Made by a program: the position numbers and the translations under genes. From positions 4,092,001 through 4,156,000 of the forward strand of contig NZ_JBANDL010000002.1 of the NCBI RefSeq assembly GCF_037027445.1: a stretch of DNA of 64,000 bases, in the 5' to 3' direction. Origin of the DNA: Lysobacter firmicutimachus. Lineage in GTDB: Bacteria > Pseudomonadota > Gammaproteobacteria > Xanthomonadales > Xanthomonadaceae. Under the pieces are notes generated by a model. The model did not search any database and had not been told where the DNA came from. It worked only from the letters and a program-made list of their open reading frames with translations. Below, one piece after another: positions 18,001 to 27,563 of the stretch (positions are counted from its first letter, which is position 1; each line of letters begins with the position of its first letter).

Positions 18001-21000
18001 TGCGAGGCGCTCCGCTTCCAGACGCTCGGCTTCGGCGCGCTCGGCTGCGAGACGTTCCGCTTCCAGACGCTCGGCTTCGGCGCGCTCGGCTGCGAGGCGT
18101 TCCGTTTCCAGGCGCTCGGCTTCGGCGCACTCGGCTGCGAGGCGTTCCGCTTCCAGACGCTCGGCTTCGGCGCGCTCGGCTGCAAGGCGCTCCGCTTCCA
18201 GACGCTCGGCTTCGGCGCGCTCGGCTGCGAGGCGTTCCGCTTCCAGGCGCTCGGCTTCGGCGCGCTCGGCTGCAAGACGTTCCGCTTCCAGGCGCTCGGC
18301 TGCGAGACGTTCCGCTTCCAGACGCTCGGCTTCGGCGCGCTCGGCTGCGAGACGTTCCGCTTCCAGACGCTCGGCTTCGGCGCGCTCGGCTGCGAGGCGT
18401 TCCGCTTCCAGGCGCTCGGCTTCGGCACGCTCGGCTGCGAGACGTTCCGCTTCCAGGCGCTCGGCTTCGGCGCGCTCGGCTGCAAGACGTTCCGCTTCCA
18501 GGCGCTCGGCTTCGGCGCGCTCGGCTGCGAGGCGTTCCGCTTCCAGACGCTCGGCCAACTGGCGCTCGGCTTCCGCACGCTGCGCTTCGGCGGCGGCGAT
18601 GGAACTACCGCCGACCAGGCCCAGGGCACGGGCGGTGATCGGATCGAACTCGCCCGGCAGACGGTCCAGACCGATTTCCAGCGCAGAGTCGTCCAGGTCC
18701 AGGTCGATGCCGGCGACAGTGCCGGATTCGATGGATTCGTACGGCGCGGCCTCGGCCGGCAGCTCCGCCGGCGCATCCTCGCCGAAGGCGCTGAGGTCGT
18801 GCACCGAGGTCAATTCGCTCGGCGCGGCGGAGTCGGCCATGGTTTCGGCGGCGGCATCGGCTTCGTCGTCGACGACGATCGGCGCACGCGCATCCGGCAG
18901 GCTGTCGCGCAACGCTTCGATGCGCTCGGGCAGGCCGACGAACATCGGCACGTGCGGCGACGGCGACTTCAGCGCCTGCACGGTGATTCGGATCGCCTCG
19001 GCGACCGCGCCCAGCGCGGCCACGCCCTCGGCGCTGGCCGGCGCGCCGCTGGCGAGCAGGCGCTTGACGTAGGCTTCGGTCGGCCCGGTGACGTCGGTGA
19101 TGACCGGCACTTCGGTCATCGCGAACGCGCCGTTCAAGGTGTGGATCGAGCGCTGCAGCGCATCGCTGGCGCGCTGCGGCTGCGCTTGCGAAGCATTGAG
19201 CCAGGCTTCAATGGTGACCAGATGGCCGGCGACCTCGCCGTCGAGGATCTCCAGCAGCACCGGATCGACCGCGGCCGGCACGTAGGGACCGTCGACGATC
19301 GGTTTCGGCGTCGCGGCGGCTTCGACCACCGGTTCCGGCTCGGCGGCCGCGACCGCGCTCGGCTGCGGCGGCTGATAGAACGCTTCCTCGCCGCTGGCGA
19401 GCAGGTCGGCATGCGCTTCCAGGCCGGCCACGTCGACGCTCAGCGGCGCCTCGTTGCGCAGCGCGGCGTAGAAGCCCGGCAGGGCGTTGCGCGCGTGCGT
19501 GACCAGATCGATGACTTCCGGACTGGACGCACGGCCGTGCTCGCGCACGCGATTGAGCAGGTTCTCGATCTTCCAGCTGAACTCGCCCAGGGTCTTGGCG
19601 CCGACCAGGCGGCCGCTGCCCTTGAGGGTATGGAACACGCGCCGCACCGGCTGCACGCGGGCCAGGTCTTCCGGCGCCTCGCGCCAGGCCGGCAACAGTT
19701 GGTCGAGGTTGCCGATCTCTTCTTCGAATTCTTCGAGGAAGATCTCGCGCACTTCGTCGTCGATGTCGTCGACCTGCTCGAACCCGCCGTAGACCGCGGT
19801 CGCGGCCGGGACCGGATCGGCGATGGAGTCGACCGCCCCGGCTTCGACCGGCGCCGGCGTTTCGGCGACCGCTTCGGCAGCGGCTTCGACGCTCGCGGCC
19901 TGGGACGCGACTTCGTCCTGCTGTTCGGCCGTATCGCCGGCGACGAACTCGACCGCATCGGCGGCCGACGCCGCCTCGGCGATGATGGATTCGGTGCGGA
20001 CGTTGTCGTCCGTTGCGCCCACCTCGGGCGCCGCCTCGGCGACCGCGTCCTGCGCGGCCGCAGCCGGCGCGACGTCGGCCGGCGCGGGCTCGACCCGCAC
20101 CACGTCCGGCAACGGCCAGTAGCGCAGCGCCTCCAGGCTCTGGCGTGCGATGTCGAGGATGTCGTCGCGGTTCGGGCGCTGCTCGCGCAGCGCTTCGAGG
20201 TAGTACTCCAGGCTCGCCAGGGCATCGGCGAGCGTGTCGAGCTGCTGGCCGCTGGGCACGCGGCGGCGGCCGATCAGTTCGACTTCGGTGTAACGCTTGA
20301 TGCCGGTCAGGTAATCGGCCGCCAACGGCAGCTCGATCATGCGCAGCGCGCCGGCGACTTCGTCCAGCACGCGCGGCACTTCGTTGAGTTCTTCGTGATC
20401 CCACTTGGTCTCGACGAAGGCGACGAAGGCCTGGCGGGCGTCGCCGAAGTTGGCGATGGCTTCGCGCGCGACCACGTCGAGCACCTTGCGCGCCTCGCCG
20501 GCGAGCAGGTCCTCGTCGCCGCGCTCTTCGGGCAGGCCCAGGCGGGTGACCTGGTCGTCCAGCGAAGCGTCGACGTACAGCAGGGCGCCCGCCACGTCGA
20601 GCAGGGTGCCCTCGTCGGCGGCGCGGCGGCCTTCGACGATTTCGTTCATCGCGTCGCGCTGCTGCAGCACGACGGTGCGGGCCATGCCCAGTCCCATCAT
20701 GCCCAGGGTGTCGCTGACCCGGGCCAGCGCCTCGACCTGCGGCCGCAGTTCGGCCGGATCGGTCTGATTGGTGCGCAGGTGCAGGTCGAGCGCGTCCTTG
20801 ACCCGCAGCAGGTCTTCCTTGATCGCCGCCGCGACGGTGTCGAGCAGGGCGCGGTTGCGGCCGCTGAGGCTGCCGCGGGCGTGTTCGAGCTCCGACTCGC
20901 TGGGCAGGTGCGCAGCGAGTTCGAAGGTCTGGCGCAGATCGTCCAGGGCCGGGTGGCGGCCGTCGCTGTGGGCGACGTGGTACAGCAGCTGCCGGGTCGG

Positions 21001-21798
21001 TTCGGCCGCGGGCTCGCCGCGCGGCGCGCTGAAGCCGTCGTCGGACAGCAGTTGGCGCGCTTCGCGTTCGACGCCGCCGAAGGCCTGGCGCAGCGCGCGG
21101 GTCGGTTCCAGCGCGCCGTCGCGCACCGCATGGGCCACCGACGAGGCGACCCAGAGCATGCGCCGCACCGGCTCCAGCACCACGTCGGCGAGCAGGCCGT
21201 CGATGGCCGAGGCCAGTTGGTTGGGGTTGCCGGGCGCGCCCTCTTCCGGCCACGCATTCAAGGCGTCGCGCAGCGCGGCCAGATGCGGCGCGCTGGCGTT
21301 GCGGCCGGCGGCGGCCGCGACCGGCAGCGGCGGCGGCAGGTGCGCCGGCAGCGGACGGTCCAGGTTGGGGGCGAACAGCACGCTCTCGTTGAGGCCGGAC
21401 TCGCCGCGGGTCGCGCGCAGTTCGTTCAACAGCGGCAGCAGCACGATCGGAATGTCGCGATGGCCGCCCTGCAGGCGTTCCAGATAGTCGGGCAGCAGCA
21501 CCACGCCGCGCATCAGCGCCGCGCAGGCCTCGTCGCGGTCGGCGACCTGGCCCTGCTGCAGGGCGATCGCCAGCCGCTCCATTTCTTCGGCGACCATCGC
21601 CGGGGCGTACAGCTCGACCATGCGCAGGGTGCCGTGCACCTGGTGCAGGTGGTTGGCGCACACGCGCATGCGCGAGGCGTCGCCGGGTTCTTCGGCGAAC
21701 GCTTCGATTTCCTGGCGCGCTTGGCGCAAGGTCTCGTCCAGCTCGGGCTTGATCCAGCCCAGCGTGGTGGTGTCGATCGCTTCGCGCAACGCGGTCAT
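15007..21798 (-). CDS. chpA: ChpA/PilL hybrid chemosensory histidine kinase
   Basis: Very large CheA-type kinase, 2263 residues, signalling to PilG/PilH to control type IV pili. In order: an FimL/Hpt-like N-terminal region ([15 protein letters not shown], about 45-75) with at least one pseudo-Hpt repeat lacking the His ([13 protein letters not shown]); a true Hpt near 700 ([14 protein letters not shown]); another near 885 ([13 protein letters not shown]); a Glu/Ala/Arg/Leu repeat linker at about 1070-1415; a third Hpt near 1520 ([14 protein letters not shown]); the dimerisation helices; a HATPase domain ([20 protein letters not shown], about 1840-1965, with DDGAGLD and GRGVGMDVV); a CheW domain (about 1980-2105); and a C-terminal receiver ([32 protein letters not shown]). 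Downstream of pilJ by 141 bases with no pilK between. Confidence 0.96.
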   Translation of the reverse strand: MTALREAIDTTTLGWIKPELDETLRQARQEIEAFAEEPGDASRMRVCANHLHQVHGTLRMVELYAPAMVAEEMERLAIALQQGQVADRDEACAALMRGVVLLPDYLERLQGGHRDIPIVLLPLLNELRATRGESGLNESVLFAPNLDRPLPAHLPPPLPVAAAAGRNASAPHLAALRDALNAWPEEGAPGNPNQLASAIDGLLADVVLEPVRRMLWVASSVAHAVRDGALEPTRALRQAFGGVEREARQLLSDDGFSAPRGEPAAEPTRQLLYHVAHSDGRHPALDDLRQTFELAAHLPSESELEHARGSLSGRNRALLDTVAAAIKEDLLRVKDALDLHLRTNQTDPAELRPQVEALARVSDTLGMMGLGMARTVVLQQRDAMNEIVEGRRAADEGTLLDVAGALLYVDASLDDQVTRLGLPEERGDEDLLAGEARKVLDVVAREAIANFGDARQAFVAFVETKWDHEELNEVPRVLDEVAGALRMIELPLAADYLTGIKRYTEVELIGRRRVPSGQQLDTLADALASLEYYLEALREQRPNRDDILDIARQSLEALRYWPLPDVVRVEPAPADVAPAAAAQDAVAEAAPEVGATDDNVRTESIIAEAASAADAVEFVAGDTAEQQDEVASQAASVEAAAEAVAETPAPVEAGAVDSIADPVPAATAVYGGFEQVDDIDDEVREIFLEEFEEEIGNLDQLLPAWREAPEDLARVQPVRRVFHTLKGSGRLVGAKTLGEFSWKIENLLNRVREHGRASSPEVIDLVTHARNALPGFYAALRNEAPLSVDVAGLEAHADLLASGEEAFYQPPQPSAVAAAEPEPVVEAAATPKPIVDGPYVPAAVDPVLLEILDGEVAGHLVTIEAWLNASQAQPQRASDALQRSIHTLNGAFAMTEVPVITDVTGPTEAYVKRLLASGAPASAEGVAALGAVAEAIRITVQALKSPSPHVPMFVGLPERIEALRDSLPDARAPIVVDDEADAAAETMADSAAPSELTSVHDLSAFGEDAPAELPAEAAPYESIESGTVAGIDLDLDDSALEIGLDRLPGEFDPITARALGLVGGSSIAAAEAQRAEAERQLAERLEAERLAAERAEAERLEAERLAAERAEAERLEAERLAAERAEAERLEAERLAAERAEAERLEAERLAAERAEAERLEAERLAAERLEAERLAAERAEAERLEAERLAAERAEAERLEAERLAAERAEAERLEAERLAAECAEAERLETERLAAERAEAERLEAERLAAERAEAERLEAERLAAERAEAERLEAERLAAERAEAERLEAERLAAERAEAERLEAERLAAERAEAERLEAERLEAERLAEEERLEYERLEAEYAAEAQRAEQARLDAERIAVEQAEAERLAAEQAEAERLDAERIAAEQAEAERLEAERLAAEQAEAERLEYERLEAEYAQAEAPAQDQVAAEETIDAATAVPAAAAPGSSLSTALLAAFDADPDPDEALDLSELDPELVDIFVEEGGDLLDHSDGLLAQLRETPSEREPLVGLQRDLHTLKGGARMAGIMAVGELGHVMESLLESVVDHRTELGRDGIVLLERGFDRLHAMVTRVGARRALAMPATLIAAFDARSRGEALPMLAAAAAAAEPTRTSAPPAQPAQAAVDGGLKPLSAPISEAPLVDEDDIGVRTPQEQVRIRADLLDRLVNYAGEVAIYRARLEQQLGAFRGAIAEMAQTNLRMRDQLRRLEIETEAQIIARYQREGEAGDQAFDPLELDRFSTLQQLSRALTESAADQTSLQNTLDDLTRQYETLLLQQSRVSSELQEGLMRTRMVPFDTLLPRLRRVVRQASSELGKQVALKLEGTQGELDRNVLERMTAPLEHMLRNAVAHGLERPEQRRAAGKADEGTVRIAVRREGSEVVLEVADDGAGLDRAAIRRRGEERGLIRSDAALSDADLDALILEPGFSTADEVSRLAGRGVGMDVVASEVRQLGGTLDIHSRPGLGVHFTLRLPQTLAVTQAVFVRIGDTTFAVPIASVRGVGRLSRELLEQGDVAYRYGGEDYPVHDLGLLVGHAPAKAEGQLQMPLLLIRSGDLRAAVSVDQVVGNREIVVKPVGPQVASVPGIFGATIMGDGRVVVILDVAPLVRRRTVLLQDFAQVAAPPPAPAEQRRVPLVMVVDDSVTMRKVTGRVLERHNFEVMTAKDGVDALERMAERVPDLMLLDIEMPRMDGYELATQMKADARMREVPIVMITSRTGEKHRQRAFEIGVERYLGKPYQEPELIRNVYELLGITRSHG
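17560..18595 (-). repeat. 45-bp in-frame tandem repeat array within chpA
   Basis: The coding strand repeats a 45-base unit encoding [15 protein letters not shown]. About sixteen near-perfect units lie between roughly 17810 and 18560, one of them shortened to ten residues and one carrying Cys and Thr substitutions. A more diverged stretch (units with Asp, Ile, Gln and Tyr) continues to about 17560. The peptide should form a long charged single alpha-helix or coiled coil separating the N-terminal Hpt modules from the third Hpt and kinase core. Near-identity between units implies recent expansion and probable copy-number variation. Confidence 0.95.
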
Positions 21799-21939
21799 GG
21801 CCAGACCCGCCCGTCAGCGGGGCCCTGCGGACCCGTTCCCTGGCTCGGCCAGCGATGTGTCGGAAGCTTCATCCTCGGTACAACCCTTCTTTTGATCCGT
21901 CTCGAACCGCCATGCCTGAGCCGCTGCGTCCGGCTCCGA

Positions 21940-23958
21940 TCAGGCCGGCAGCTTGAAGTCGGCGACCGAACGGCGCAGGTCGGCCGCCAGCTGCGCCAGG
22001 TTTCCAATCGACGCGGCGGTCTGGTTGGCGCCCTGCGAGGTCTGCGAGGTGATCTGCTGAATCGTGTTCATCGTCTGGGTGATGTTCGAGGCCGCGCTGG
22101 ACTGCTGCTGCGCGGCGCTGGAAATGCCCTGAATGAGGTTCGACAGGTCGGACGACACCTTTTCGATCTCGCCCAGCGCGGTGCCGGCGTCCTCGGCCAG
22201 TCGTGCGCCCGCGACCACTTCGGAGGTCGTCTGTTCCATCGAGCTCACAGCTTCGTTGGTGTCGGACTGAATTGTCTGGACCAGCGTCTCGATTCGCTTG
22301 GTTGCGTTGGACGCGCGTTCCGCGAGTCGCTGCACTTCGTCGGCCACGACCGCGAAGCCTCGGCCCGCTTCGCCCGCCGAGGCGGCCTGAATCGCCGCGT
22401 TGAGCGCCAGGATGTTGGTCTGTTCCGAGATGTCGTTGATCAGTTCGACGATCGAGCCGATTTCCTGCGAGCTCTCGCCCAGTCGCTTGATTCGCTTCGA
22501 GGTTTCCTGGATCTGGTCGCGGATCGAGTCCATGCCCTGAATCGTCTGCCGCACCACGCCCGCGCCCTTGGTCGCGATCTGCACCGAGCGCTGCGCCACG
22601 TCCGCCGATTCGGCCGAGTTCTTCGACACCTGGTCGATCGAGGCCGCGATTTCGCTGATGCGGTCGGAGGCCGAGTTGATCTCCTGGGCCTGGTGTTCCG
22701 CCGCTTCGGCCAGATGCATCGCGGTGGCCTGGGTCTCCTGGGCGCTGGACGCCACCTGCACCGAGGTGTCGGTAATCGTCTGCACCAGGCTGCGCAGCTG
22801 TTCGACGGCGAAGTTGATCGAGTCGGCGATCGCGCCGGTCATGTCTTCGGTGACCGTCGCCTTCACCGTCAGGTCGCCTTCCGCGAGCGATCCCATTTCG
22901 TCCAGCAGGCGCATGATCGCCTCCTGGTTCCGGTCGTTGAGTTCCTTGGTGGTCTGGTAGCGGCGCTGCTGGGCGTAGTTCAGCGAGAACAGCAAGCCGG
23001 CGATCGCGACCAGCGCGGCCAGACCGGAGATGATCGACAGCCAGATGTTGCCGAAGAAGCTCTTGTCGCGCAGCGAGCCGAAGGCGGTGAAGGCGCTGAA
23101 CAGCGTTTCGCTTTCGCCGAGCAGCTTTTCCGAGCCGCCGGTGATCGATTCGGCCGCGGCCTGGGCCTGGAACAGCTCCTTCGAGGAGGCCGAGATGGCG
23201 TCCAGGTCCTTCTTCATTTCCAGCCACAGCGCCTCGGCCTGGCCCAGCGCGGCGAGCGCGCCGCCGTTGGACAGCGCGGTCACGCCGAAGGAGGCGTCGC
23301 CCTTGCGCAGGCCGGTGAGGACGTTGCCGAACACGGTGGCGTCGCGGACCAGCGCTTCGCCGGCCATGCCGGCGCCGCTGCCGCCGGCGCGGATTTCGGT
23401 GATTCGGCGGGCCATGGTCGCCGACAGCACGACCTGGCGCAGAGCGATGTAGACCTGCGAGGACGGCGAGCCGGAAGCCGACATCGCGCGGACCAGTTCG
23501 TCCAGGCGCGCCTGCAGCTGCGGCACGCGGCCGGAGAAGTTGTCGGCGTTGCCGGCCAGGGCCAGCACCGCCTTCTCCGAAGCGATCACCTGGTCGGCGC
23601 TCTTGCCCATCGGCTCCCAGCTCTTGGTCACCGTCTCGATCGGACCCGACACGCCGGCGGTGCTGCCGAAGTTGTCGTTGAGCTGATTGATGTCGCCGTC
23701 GATGGCCGACTTGGTCTTCTTGAACTCGGTGAAGGCGTCCTTATTGCCGCCGACTGCCTCGCGCCCCTGCACCGCAAGCTTCTGCGAGTTGACCTGCAGA
23801 CTCGACGCGGCCGAGCTGGCGCCGCCCAGGCGCGCCGCTTTCCAGGTCGCATAGCCTGTGTTGAGGCCGAACACCAGCACCGATATGCCCAGCACGATCA
23901 GCCAGGTATTGGCGCCCAGAAGGCGGCTCTTGCCGGCGTTGTCCATCACTGTGCTCAT
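21940..23958 (-). CDS. pilJ: Methyl-accepting chemoreceptor PilJ
   Basis: Inner-membrane receptor of the Pil-Chp system, 672 residues. TM1 at about 18-37 ([20 protein letters not shown]), a periplasmic PilJ-type sensor domain to about 300, TM2 at about 305-330 ([20 protein letters not shown]), a HAMP-like linker ([20 protein letters not shown]) and the long cytoplasmic coiled-coil signalling domain with the hairpin tip [20 protein letters not shown] and [17 protein letters not shown]. It ends [21 protein letters not shown] with no pentapeptide tether for CheR. Between pilI (50 bases upstream) and chpA (141 bases downstream) on the same strand. Confidence 0.96.
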   Translation of the reverse strand: MSTVMDNAGKSRLLGANTWLIVLGISVLVFGLNTGYATWKAARLGGASSAASSLQVNSQKLAVQGREAVGGNKDAFTEFKKTKSAIDGDINQLNDNFGSTAGVSGPIETVTKSWEPMGKSADQVIASEKAVLALAGNADNFSGRVPQLQARLDELVRAMSASGSPSSQVYIALRQVVLSATMARRITEIRAGGSGAGMAGEALVRDATVFGNVLTGLRKGDASFGVTALSNGGALAALGQAEALWLEMKKDLDAISASSKELFQAQAAAESITGGSEKLLGESETLFSAFTAFGSLRDKSFFGNIWLSIISGLAALVAIAGLLFSLNYAQQRRYQTTKELNDRNQEAIMRLLDEMGSLAEGDLTVKATVTEDMTGAIADSINFAVEQLRSLVQTITDTSVQVASSAQETQATAMHLAEAAEHQAQEINSASDRISEIAASIDQVSKNSAESADVAQRSVQIATKGAGVVRQTIQGMDSIRDQIQETSKRIKRLGESSQEIGSIVELINDISEQTNILALNAAIQAASAGEAGRGFAVVADEVQRLAERASNATKRIETLVQTIQSDTNEAVSSMEQTTSEVVAGARLAEDAGTALGEIEKVSSDLSNLIQGISSAAQQQSSAASNITQTMNTIQQITSQTSQGANQTAASIGNLAQLAADLRRSVADFKLPA

Positions 23959-24009
23959 GGTTCGCGAACCTCGGTGTACTGGCTAATTACGGGCTGATTG
24001 GAGAGCGGC

Positions 24010-24561
24010 TCAGGCCGCTGCTTGTCGGAATTCGGGCGTGCGGGCCAGCCGGTCGAGGCTGAAGATGCCCCACGGCTGATCGTCCAGGCGGTAGGCCCGG
24101 TCGATGAAATGGGCGTAGCGGCCATCGGCGAGCCCCTGCTCGGCGACGTCCTCCACGGAAATTTGCTGCTGGTCGTGGAAGCTGCGCTGGCCGAACAGTT
24201 CGTCGATCAGCACGGCGACGTCGCCGCCGGGCTGGCGCACCAGCAGGATGCGCTGGCTTTCGTGCAGCACCGTGCGCTCGCCCTCGAGGAACTGCTTGAG
24301 GTCGACGATCGGCAGCAGGCTGCCGCGCACGTTGGCCAGGCCCAGCATCCACGGCTGCGAACCGGGCACGTGGGTGACCTGCGGCAACGACAGGATTTCG
24401 ACCACCTCGGAGAAGGTGGACGCCAGCCGCCGCGTGCCGATGCGGTAACCGACGCCGCGCCACAGGCCGGGCGCGTCGAGCTGTTCGGGCAGGCCGGGCA
24501 CGTGCGCCAGGCTGCGGCGCTCGTAATCGGTCAGCACATCGAACGGCGGCTTGAACGTCAT
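24010..24561 (-). CDS. pilI: CheW-like adaptor PilI
   Basis: Cytoplasmic coupling protein, 183 residues, one CheW domain (about 30-175): YRIGTRRLASTFSEVVEIL, VTHVPGSQPWMLGLANVRGS, LLPIVDLKQFLEG and RILLVRQPGGDVAVLIDELF. The start MTFKPPFDVLTDYERRSLAH matches the N-terminal extension seen in PilI proteins; the frame is open upstream to 24816 through pilH but the ATG at 24561, eight bases after the pilH stop, is the natural choice. Links PilJ to ChpA. Confidence 0.93.
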   Translation of the reverse strand: MTFKPPFDVLTDYERRSLAHVPGLPEQLDAPGLWRGVGYRIGTRRLASTFSEVVEILSLPQVTHVPGSQPWMLGLANVRGSLLPIVDLKQFLEGERTVLHESQRILLVRQPGGDVAVLIDELFGQRSFHDQQQISVEDVAEQGLADGRYAHFIDRAYRLDDQPWGIFSLDRLARTPEFRQAAA

Positions 24562-24569
24562 CGTCTCTG

Positions 24570-24935
24570 TTACCCGGCAAGTAGTGCGTTGATGCGTGCG
24601 ATCAGCTCGTCTTCGCGCGGCGGCTTGACGATGTAGTCGCGGGCGCCCTGGCGCATGCCCCAGGCGCGGTCGGTCTCCATGCCCTTGGTGCTGACGATCA
24701 GGACCGGGATCGCGCTGGTCTGCGCGTCGCGGCTGAGCGCGCGCGTAGCCTGGAACCCGTTCATGCCCGGCAGCACCACGTCCATCATCACCAGGTCCGG
24801 CAGTTCGCGCTTGCACGCCTCGATGCCGTCCTCTGCGCTTCCTGCGGTAGAAACCTCATGCCCGTTGCGCTTGAGCAACTGGGTCAGGACCGCCGTATCC
24901 GTCGGCGAATCCTCGATAAGCAGGATGCGTGCCAT
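24570..24935 (-). CDS. pilH: Single-domain response regulator PilH
   Basis: CheY-like receiver of 121 residues: acidic pair in ILLIEDSPTD, phospho-acceptor Asp in LVMMDVVLPGMNGFQATR, conserved Ser/Thr in VLIVSTKGME and Lys in DYIVKPPRE. In Pseudomonas PilH antagonises PilG in pilus extension and cAMP signalling; the same role is inferred here. Between pilG (19 bases upstream) and pilI (8 bases downstream). Xylella clusters have been reported without pilH, so its presence is useful for comparison. Confidence 0.94.
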   Translation of the reverse strand: MARILLIEDSPTDTAVLTQLLKRNGHEVSTAGSAEDGIEACKRELPDLVMMDVVLPGMNGFQATRALSRDAQTSAIPVLIVSTKGMETDRAWGMRQGARDYIVKPPREDELIARINALLAG

Positions 24936-24954
24936 GCTGTGCCTTACCCCCCGG

Positions 24955-25353
24955 TCAGGCGTGTACGTGCTTGCGGATCGCGTCGAGGAGCTCCTCGCGC
25001 GTGAAAGGCTTGGTCAGGTATTGCTCGGAACCGACGATGCGGCCCCGGGCCTTGTCGAACAGGCCGTCTTTGGACGACAGCATGATGACCGGCGTGCCCT
25101 TGAACAGTTGATTGTTCTTGATGAGCGCGCACGTCTGATAACCGTCCAGACGCGGCATCATGATATCCACGAAAATGATTTGCGGCTGCTGATCGGCGAT
25201 CTTGGCCAACGCTTCGAATCCGTCGATGGCCGTGACCACCTCGCATCCTTCGCGTTTCAACAGCGTCTCGGCGGTTCGACGGATGGTCTTGGAATCGTCG
25301 ATCACCATGACCCTGAGACCGTCGAGGCTGCCGCTACGAACCTCGTCGAGCAT
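24955..25353 (-). CDS. pilG: Single-domain response regulator PilG
   Basis: CheY-like receiver, 132 residues, that promotes type IV pilus extension when phosphorylated by ChpA. Motifs: VMVIDDSKTIRRTAETLLKRE, the acceptor Asp in IIFVDIMMPRLDGYQTCALI, VIMLSSKDGLFDKARGRIVG and YLTKPFTREELL. The ATG at 25353 starts MLDEVRSGSLDGLRVMVIDD and fits the family; an in-frame extension to 25491 is not conserved-looking. First gene of the pilG-H-I-J-chpA-B-C cluster, divergent from gshB as in Pseudomonas aeruginosa. Confidence 0.95.
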   Translation of the reverse strand: MLDEVRSGSLDGLRVMVIDDSKTIRRTAETLLKREGCEVVTAIDGFEALAKIADQQPQIIFVDIMMPRLDGYQTCALIKNNQLFKGTPVIMLSSKDGLFDKARGRIVGSEQYLTKPFTREELLDAIRKHVHA

Positions 25354-25700
25354 TCTTTGTATCCCCCATTGCGAACGCCTTGTTTTCCCCAGGCGCCGCG
25401 AAGCCGTCTTTATTCCAAGCCGCACGCAGGCTGTCAAGCGCGCATTCCGTGCCTGGAAAGCTGAATACGCAGCGCTTTCGTGACCGGTCAAGGTCGGGAC
25501 CGGAGTCCCCCCGTGCGCCGCCCGCTGCCGAACCGGCCGCTTCCGTCGGCCGGCGCATCGTCGTCGGGTCGCATGGCGCGAAGGCCTGATCGCCGCGTGT
25601 CGAAAATGGACGCAGCGCGACCGTTTCCGACCCCATCATCATGACAGATACCGGCGACCTCCCTGCTACCATCGCCGTCAATTTTTCGGGATTTGCTTCC
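25354..25700. promoter_or_regulatory. Divergent pilG / gshB intergenic region
   Basis: A 347-base gap without a gene. It must hold the promoters of the chemosensory operon (leftward) and gshB-tonB (rightward). For gshB, an extended -10-like TGCTACCAT lies at 25664-25672 with ATGACA at 25641-25646 as a possible -35, though the 20-base spacer is long. No clear operator or riboswitch was seen; the region just before gshB (CAATTTTTCGGGATTTG) is unusually AT-rich for this genome. Confidence 0.4.
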
Positions 25701-26663
25701 ATGCCCCTGGACATCGTCGTCGTGATGGACCCCATCGGGTCGATCAAGATCGCCAAGGACTCGACATTCGCAATGCTACTGGAAGCGCAGCGCCGCGGAC
25801 ATCGTCTGTGGTATGTGCAGCCGGGCGGTTTGAGCCTGCACGGCGGCCATGCGATGGCGAATGTGGCCGAGCTGCAGGTGCGCGACGATGCGAGCGGCTG
25901 GTACAAACTGGGATCTTGGTCACATATCGAGCTCGATGGCCGCCACGTCGTGCTGATGCGCAAGGATCCGCCGGTCGACGCCGAGTACCTGCACGACACC
26001 CAGATCCTCAGCATCGCCCAGCGCGCCGGCGCCTTCGTGGTCAACGATCCGCAGGGCCTGCGCGACTACAACGAGAAGCTGGCGGCATTGCTGTTTCCGC
26101 AGTGCTGCGCGGCCACCCTGGTGACCCGCAGCCCGGCCGAGCTCAAGGAGTTCCTGGCCTTCCACCGGCAGGCGGTGCTCAAGCCGCTGGACGGGATGGG
26201 CGGGCGCTCGATCTTCCGGCTCAGCGCCGGCGAACCCAACGTCAACGTGATCCTGGAGACCCTGACCGAGGGCGGCCGCCACCTGACCATGGCGCAGAAG
26301 TACCTGCCGGAGATCAGCGACGGCGACAAACGCATCCTGCTGGTCGACGGCGTGCCGGTCGACTACGCCCTGGCGCGGATTCCGCAGGGCGACGAGTTCC
26401 GCGGCAACCTCGCCGCCGGCGGCCGCGGCGAAGGCCGGCCGCTGAGCGAGCGCGACCGCTGGATCGCGGCCCAGGTCGGCCCGGAAATGCGCCGCCGCGG
26501 CATGCTGTTCGTCGGCCTGGACGTGATCGGCGACTTCATGACCGAACTCAACGTCACCTCGCCGACCTGCATCCGCGAGCTCGACGCGCAGTTCGGCCTC
26601 AATATCGCCGGCCTGTTGTTCGACGCGATCGAATCGCGCGTGGCCGCCGCCCGCGCCGCATGA
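25701..26663 (+). CDS. gshB: Glutathione synthetase GshB
   Basis: ATP-grasp enzyme joining gamma-glutamylcysteine and glycine, the final step of glutathione synthesis; 320 residues, family length. Starts MPLDIVVVMDPIGSIKIAKD, the canonical GshB N-terminus. Further signatures: VVNDPQGLRDYNEKL, VLKPLDGMGGRSIFRL (the ATP-binding strand and Gly-rich loop), AQKYLPEISDGDKRILLVDG, and the Mg2+/product region GLDVIGDFMTELNVTSPTCI. An in-frame upstream ATG at 25641 would add twenty residues that do not look conserved. Overlaps tonB by four bases (ATGA). Confidence 0.96.
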   Translation: MPLDIVVVMDPIGSIKIAKDSTFAMLLEAQRRGHRLWYVQPGGLSLHGGHAMANVAELQVRDDASGWYKLGSWSHIELDGRHVVLMRKDPPVDAEYLHDTQILSIAQRAGAFVVNDPQGLRDYNEKLAALLFPQCCAATLVTRSPAELKEFLAFHRQAVLKPLDGMGGRSIFRLSAGEPNVNVILETLTEGGRHLTMAQKYLPEISDGDKRILLVDGVPVDYALARIPQGDEFRGNLAAGGRGEGRPLSERDRWIAAQVGPEMRRRGMLFVGLDVIGDFMTELNVTSPTCIRELDAQFGLNIAGLLFDAIESRVAAARAA

Positions 26664-27541
26664 GCGCCGCCGCCCCGTCCCTGCCCGGCACCGGCCTGGG
26701 CGAGCCGCAACGCTTCGGCGCGACCATGGTCCTGTCGGTGCTGGTCCACGGCATCCTCCTGCTCGGCGTCGGCTACACCCTGGAGCGCGCCGCGCCGGTG
26801 GTGCCCACCCTGGACGTGATCCTGACCCAGACCCAGACCGCGCTGACGCCCAAGCAGGCCGATTTCCTGGCCCAGGCCAACAACCAGGGCGGCGGCGAGC
26901 ACGACAAGAGCACCCGCCCGCGCGACAACCAGTCCGGCCCGGCGCCGCAGGCCGAGGCCGGGGTGGCGCAGATGGCGCTGCGCGCGCAGTCGCCGAGCGC
27001 GCAGCCGCAGCCGGTGGCGCGGGTGGTCAGCAGCACCCGCGGCGAGACCGTGACCGCGCGCGACCGCAACACCCCGACGCCGGCCGAGCGGCCGCTGCCG
27101 CCGGGCGATCGCAAGATCGAGCACGACATCGAAATGGCGCGCCTGGCGGCCGAGATCCACATGCGCTCGGAACGTTACGCCAAGCGGCCGACGCGCAAGT
27201 TCGTCTCCGCCAGCACCACCGAGTACGCCTGGGCCGGCTACCTGCGCGAATGGGTCGACCGGGTCGAACGGGTCGGCAACCTCAACTACCCGGACGAAGC
27301 GCGCCGTCGCCGCCTCGCCGGCCAGGTGGTGATCAGCGTCGCGGTGCGCCGCAACGGCAGCGTCGAGCGCGCCGACATCATCCGCAGCAGCGGCATCGCC
27401 CTGCTCGACGCTTCGGCCCTGCGCATCGCCCGCCTGGCCGAGCCCTACCCGCCGCTGCCCAAGACCGAGGAAGACCCGGACATCCTGCACGTGACCCGGA
27501 CCTGGAACTTCCTGCCGGCGGGGGCGCTGGTCGACGAATGA
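26660..27541 (+). CDS. TonB-family energy transducer (TonB3-like)
   Basis: Inner-membrane-anchored periplasmic protein, 293 residues. An N-terminal TM helix (about 21-42, ATMVLSVLVHGILLLGVGYT) precedes a Pro/Gln/Ala-rich periplasmic spacer (45-190) and a C-terminal TonB domain (about 200-290: YLREWVDRVERVGNLNYPDE, GQVVISVAVRRNGSVERADI, SALRIARLAEPYPPLP). The position directly after gshB and beside pilG is the same as that of tonB3 in Pseudomonas aeruginosa, where it is needed for twitching motility. A role in pilus function rather than, or besides, siderophore uptake is therefore a reasonable inference; no exbB/exbD is adjacent. Confidence 0.9.
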   Translation: MSAAAPSLPGTGLGEPQRFGATMVLSVLVHGILLLGVGYTLERAAPVVPTLDVILTQTQTALTPKQADFLAQANNQGGGEHDKSTRPRDNQSGPAPQAEAGVAQMALRAQSPSAQPQPVARVVSSTRGETVTARDRNTPTPAERPLPPGDRKIEHDIEMARLAAEIHMRSERYAKRPTRKFVSASTTEYAWAGYLREWVDRVERVGNLNYPDEARRRRLAGQVVISVAVRRNGSVERADIIRSSGIALLDASALRIARLAEPYPPLPKTEEDPDILHVTRTWNFLPAGALVDE

Positions 27542-27563
27542 ACGCGTTGCGGCCGCGCTGCGC

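Noticed and set aside
17143..23997. A 2284-codon open frame on the plus strand, antisense to chpA and pilJ
   Set aside because: It is the complement of well-recognised genes with strong domain motifs. High GC and the codon bias of the real genes remove stop codons from the antisense frame, and the translation has no recognisable domain.
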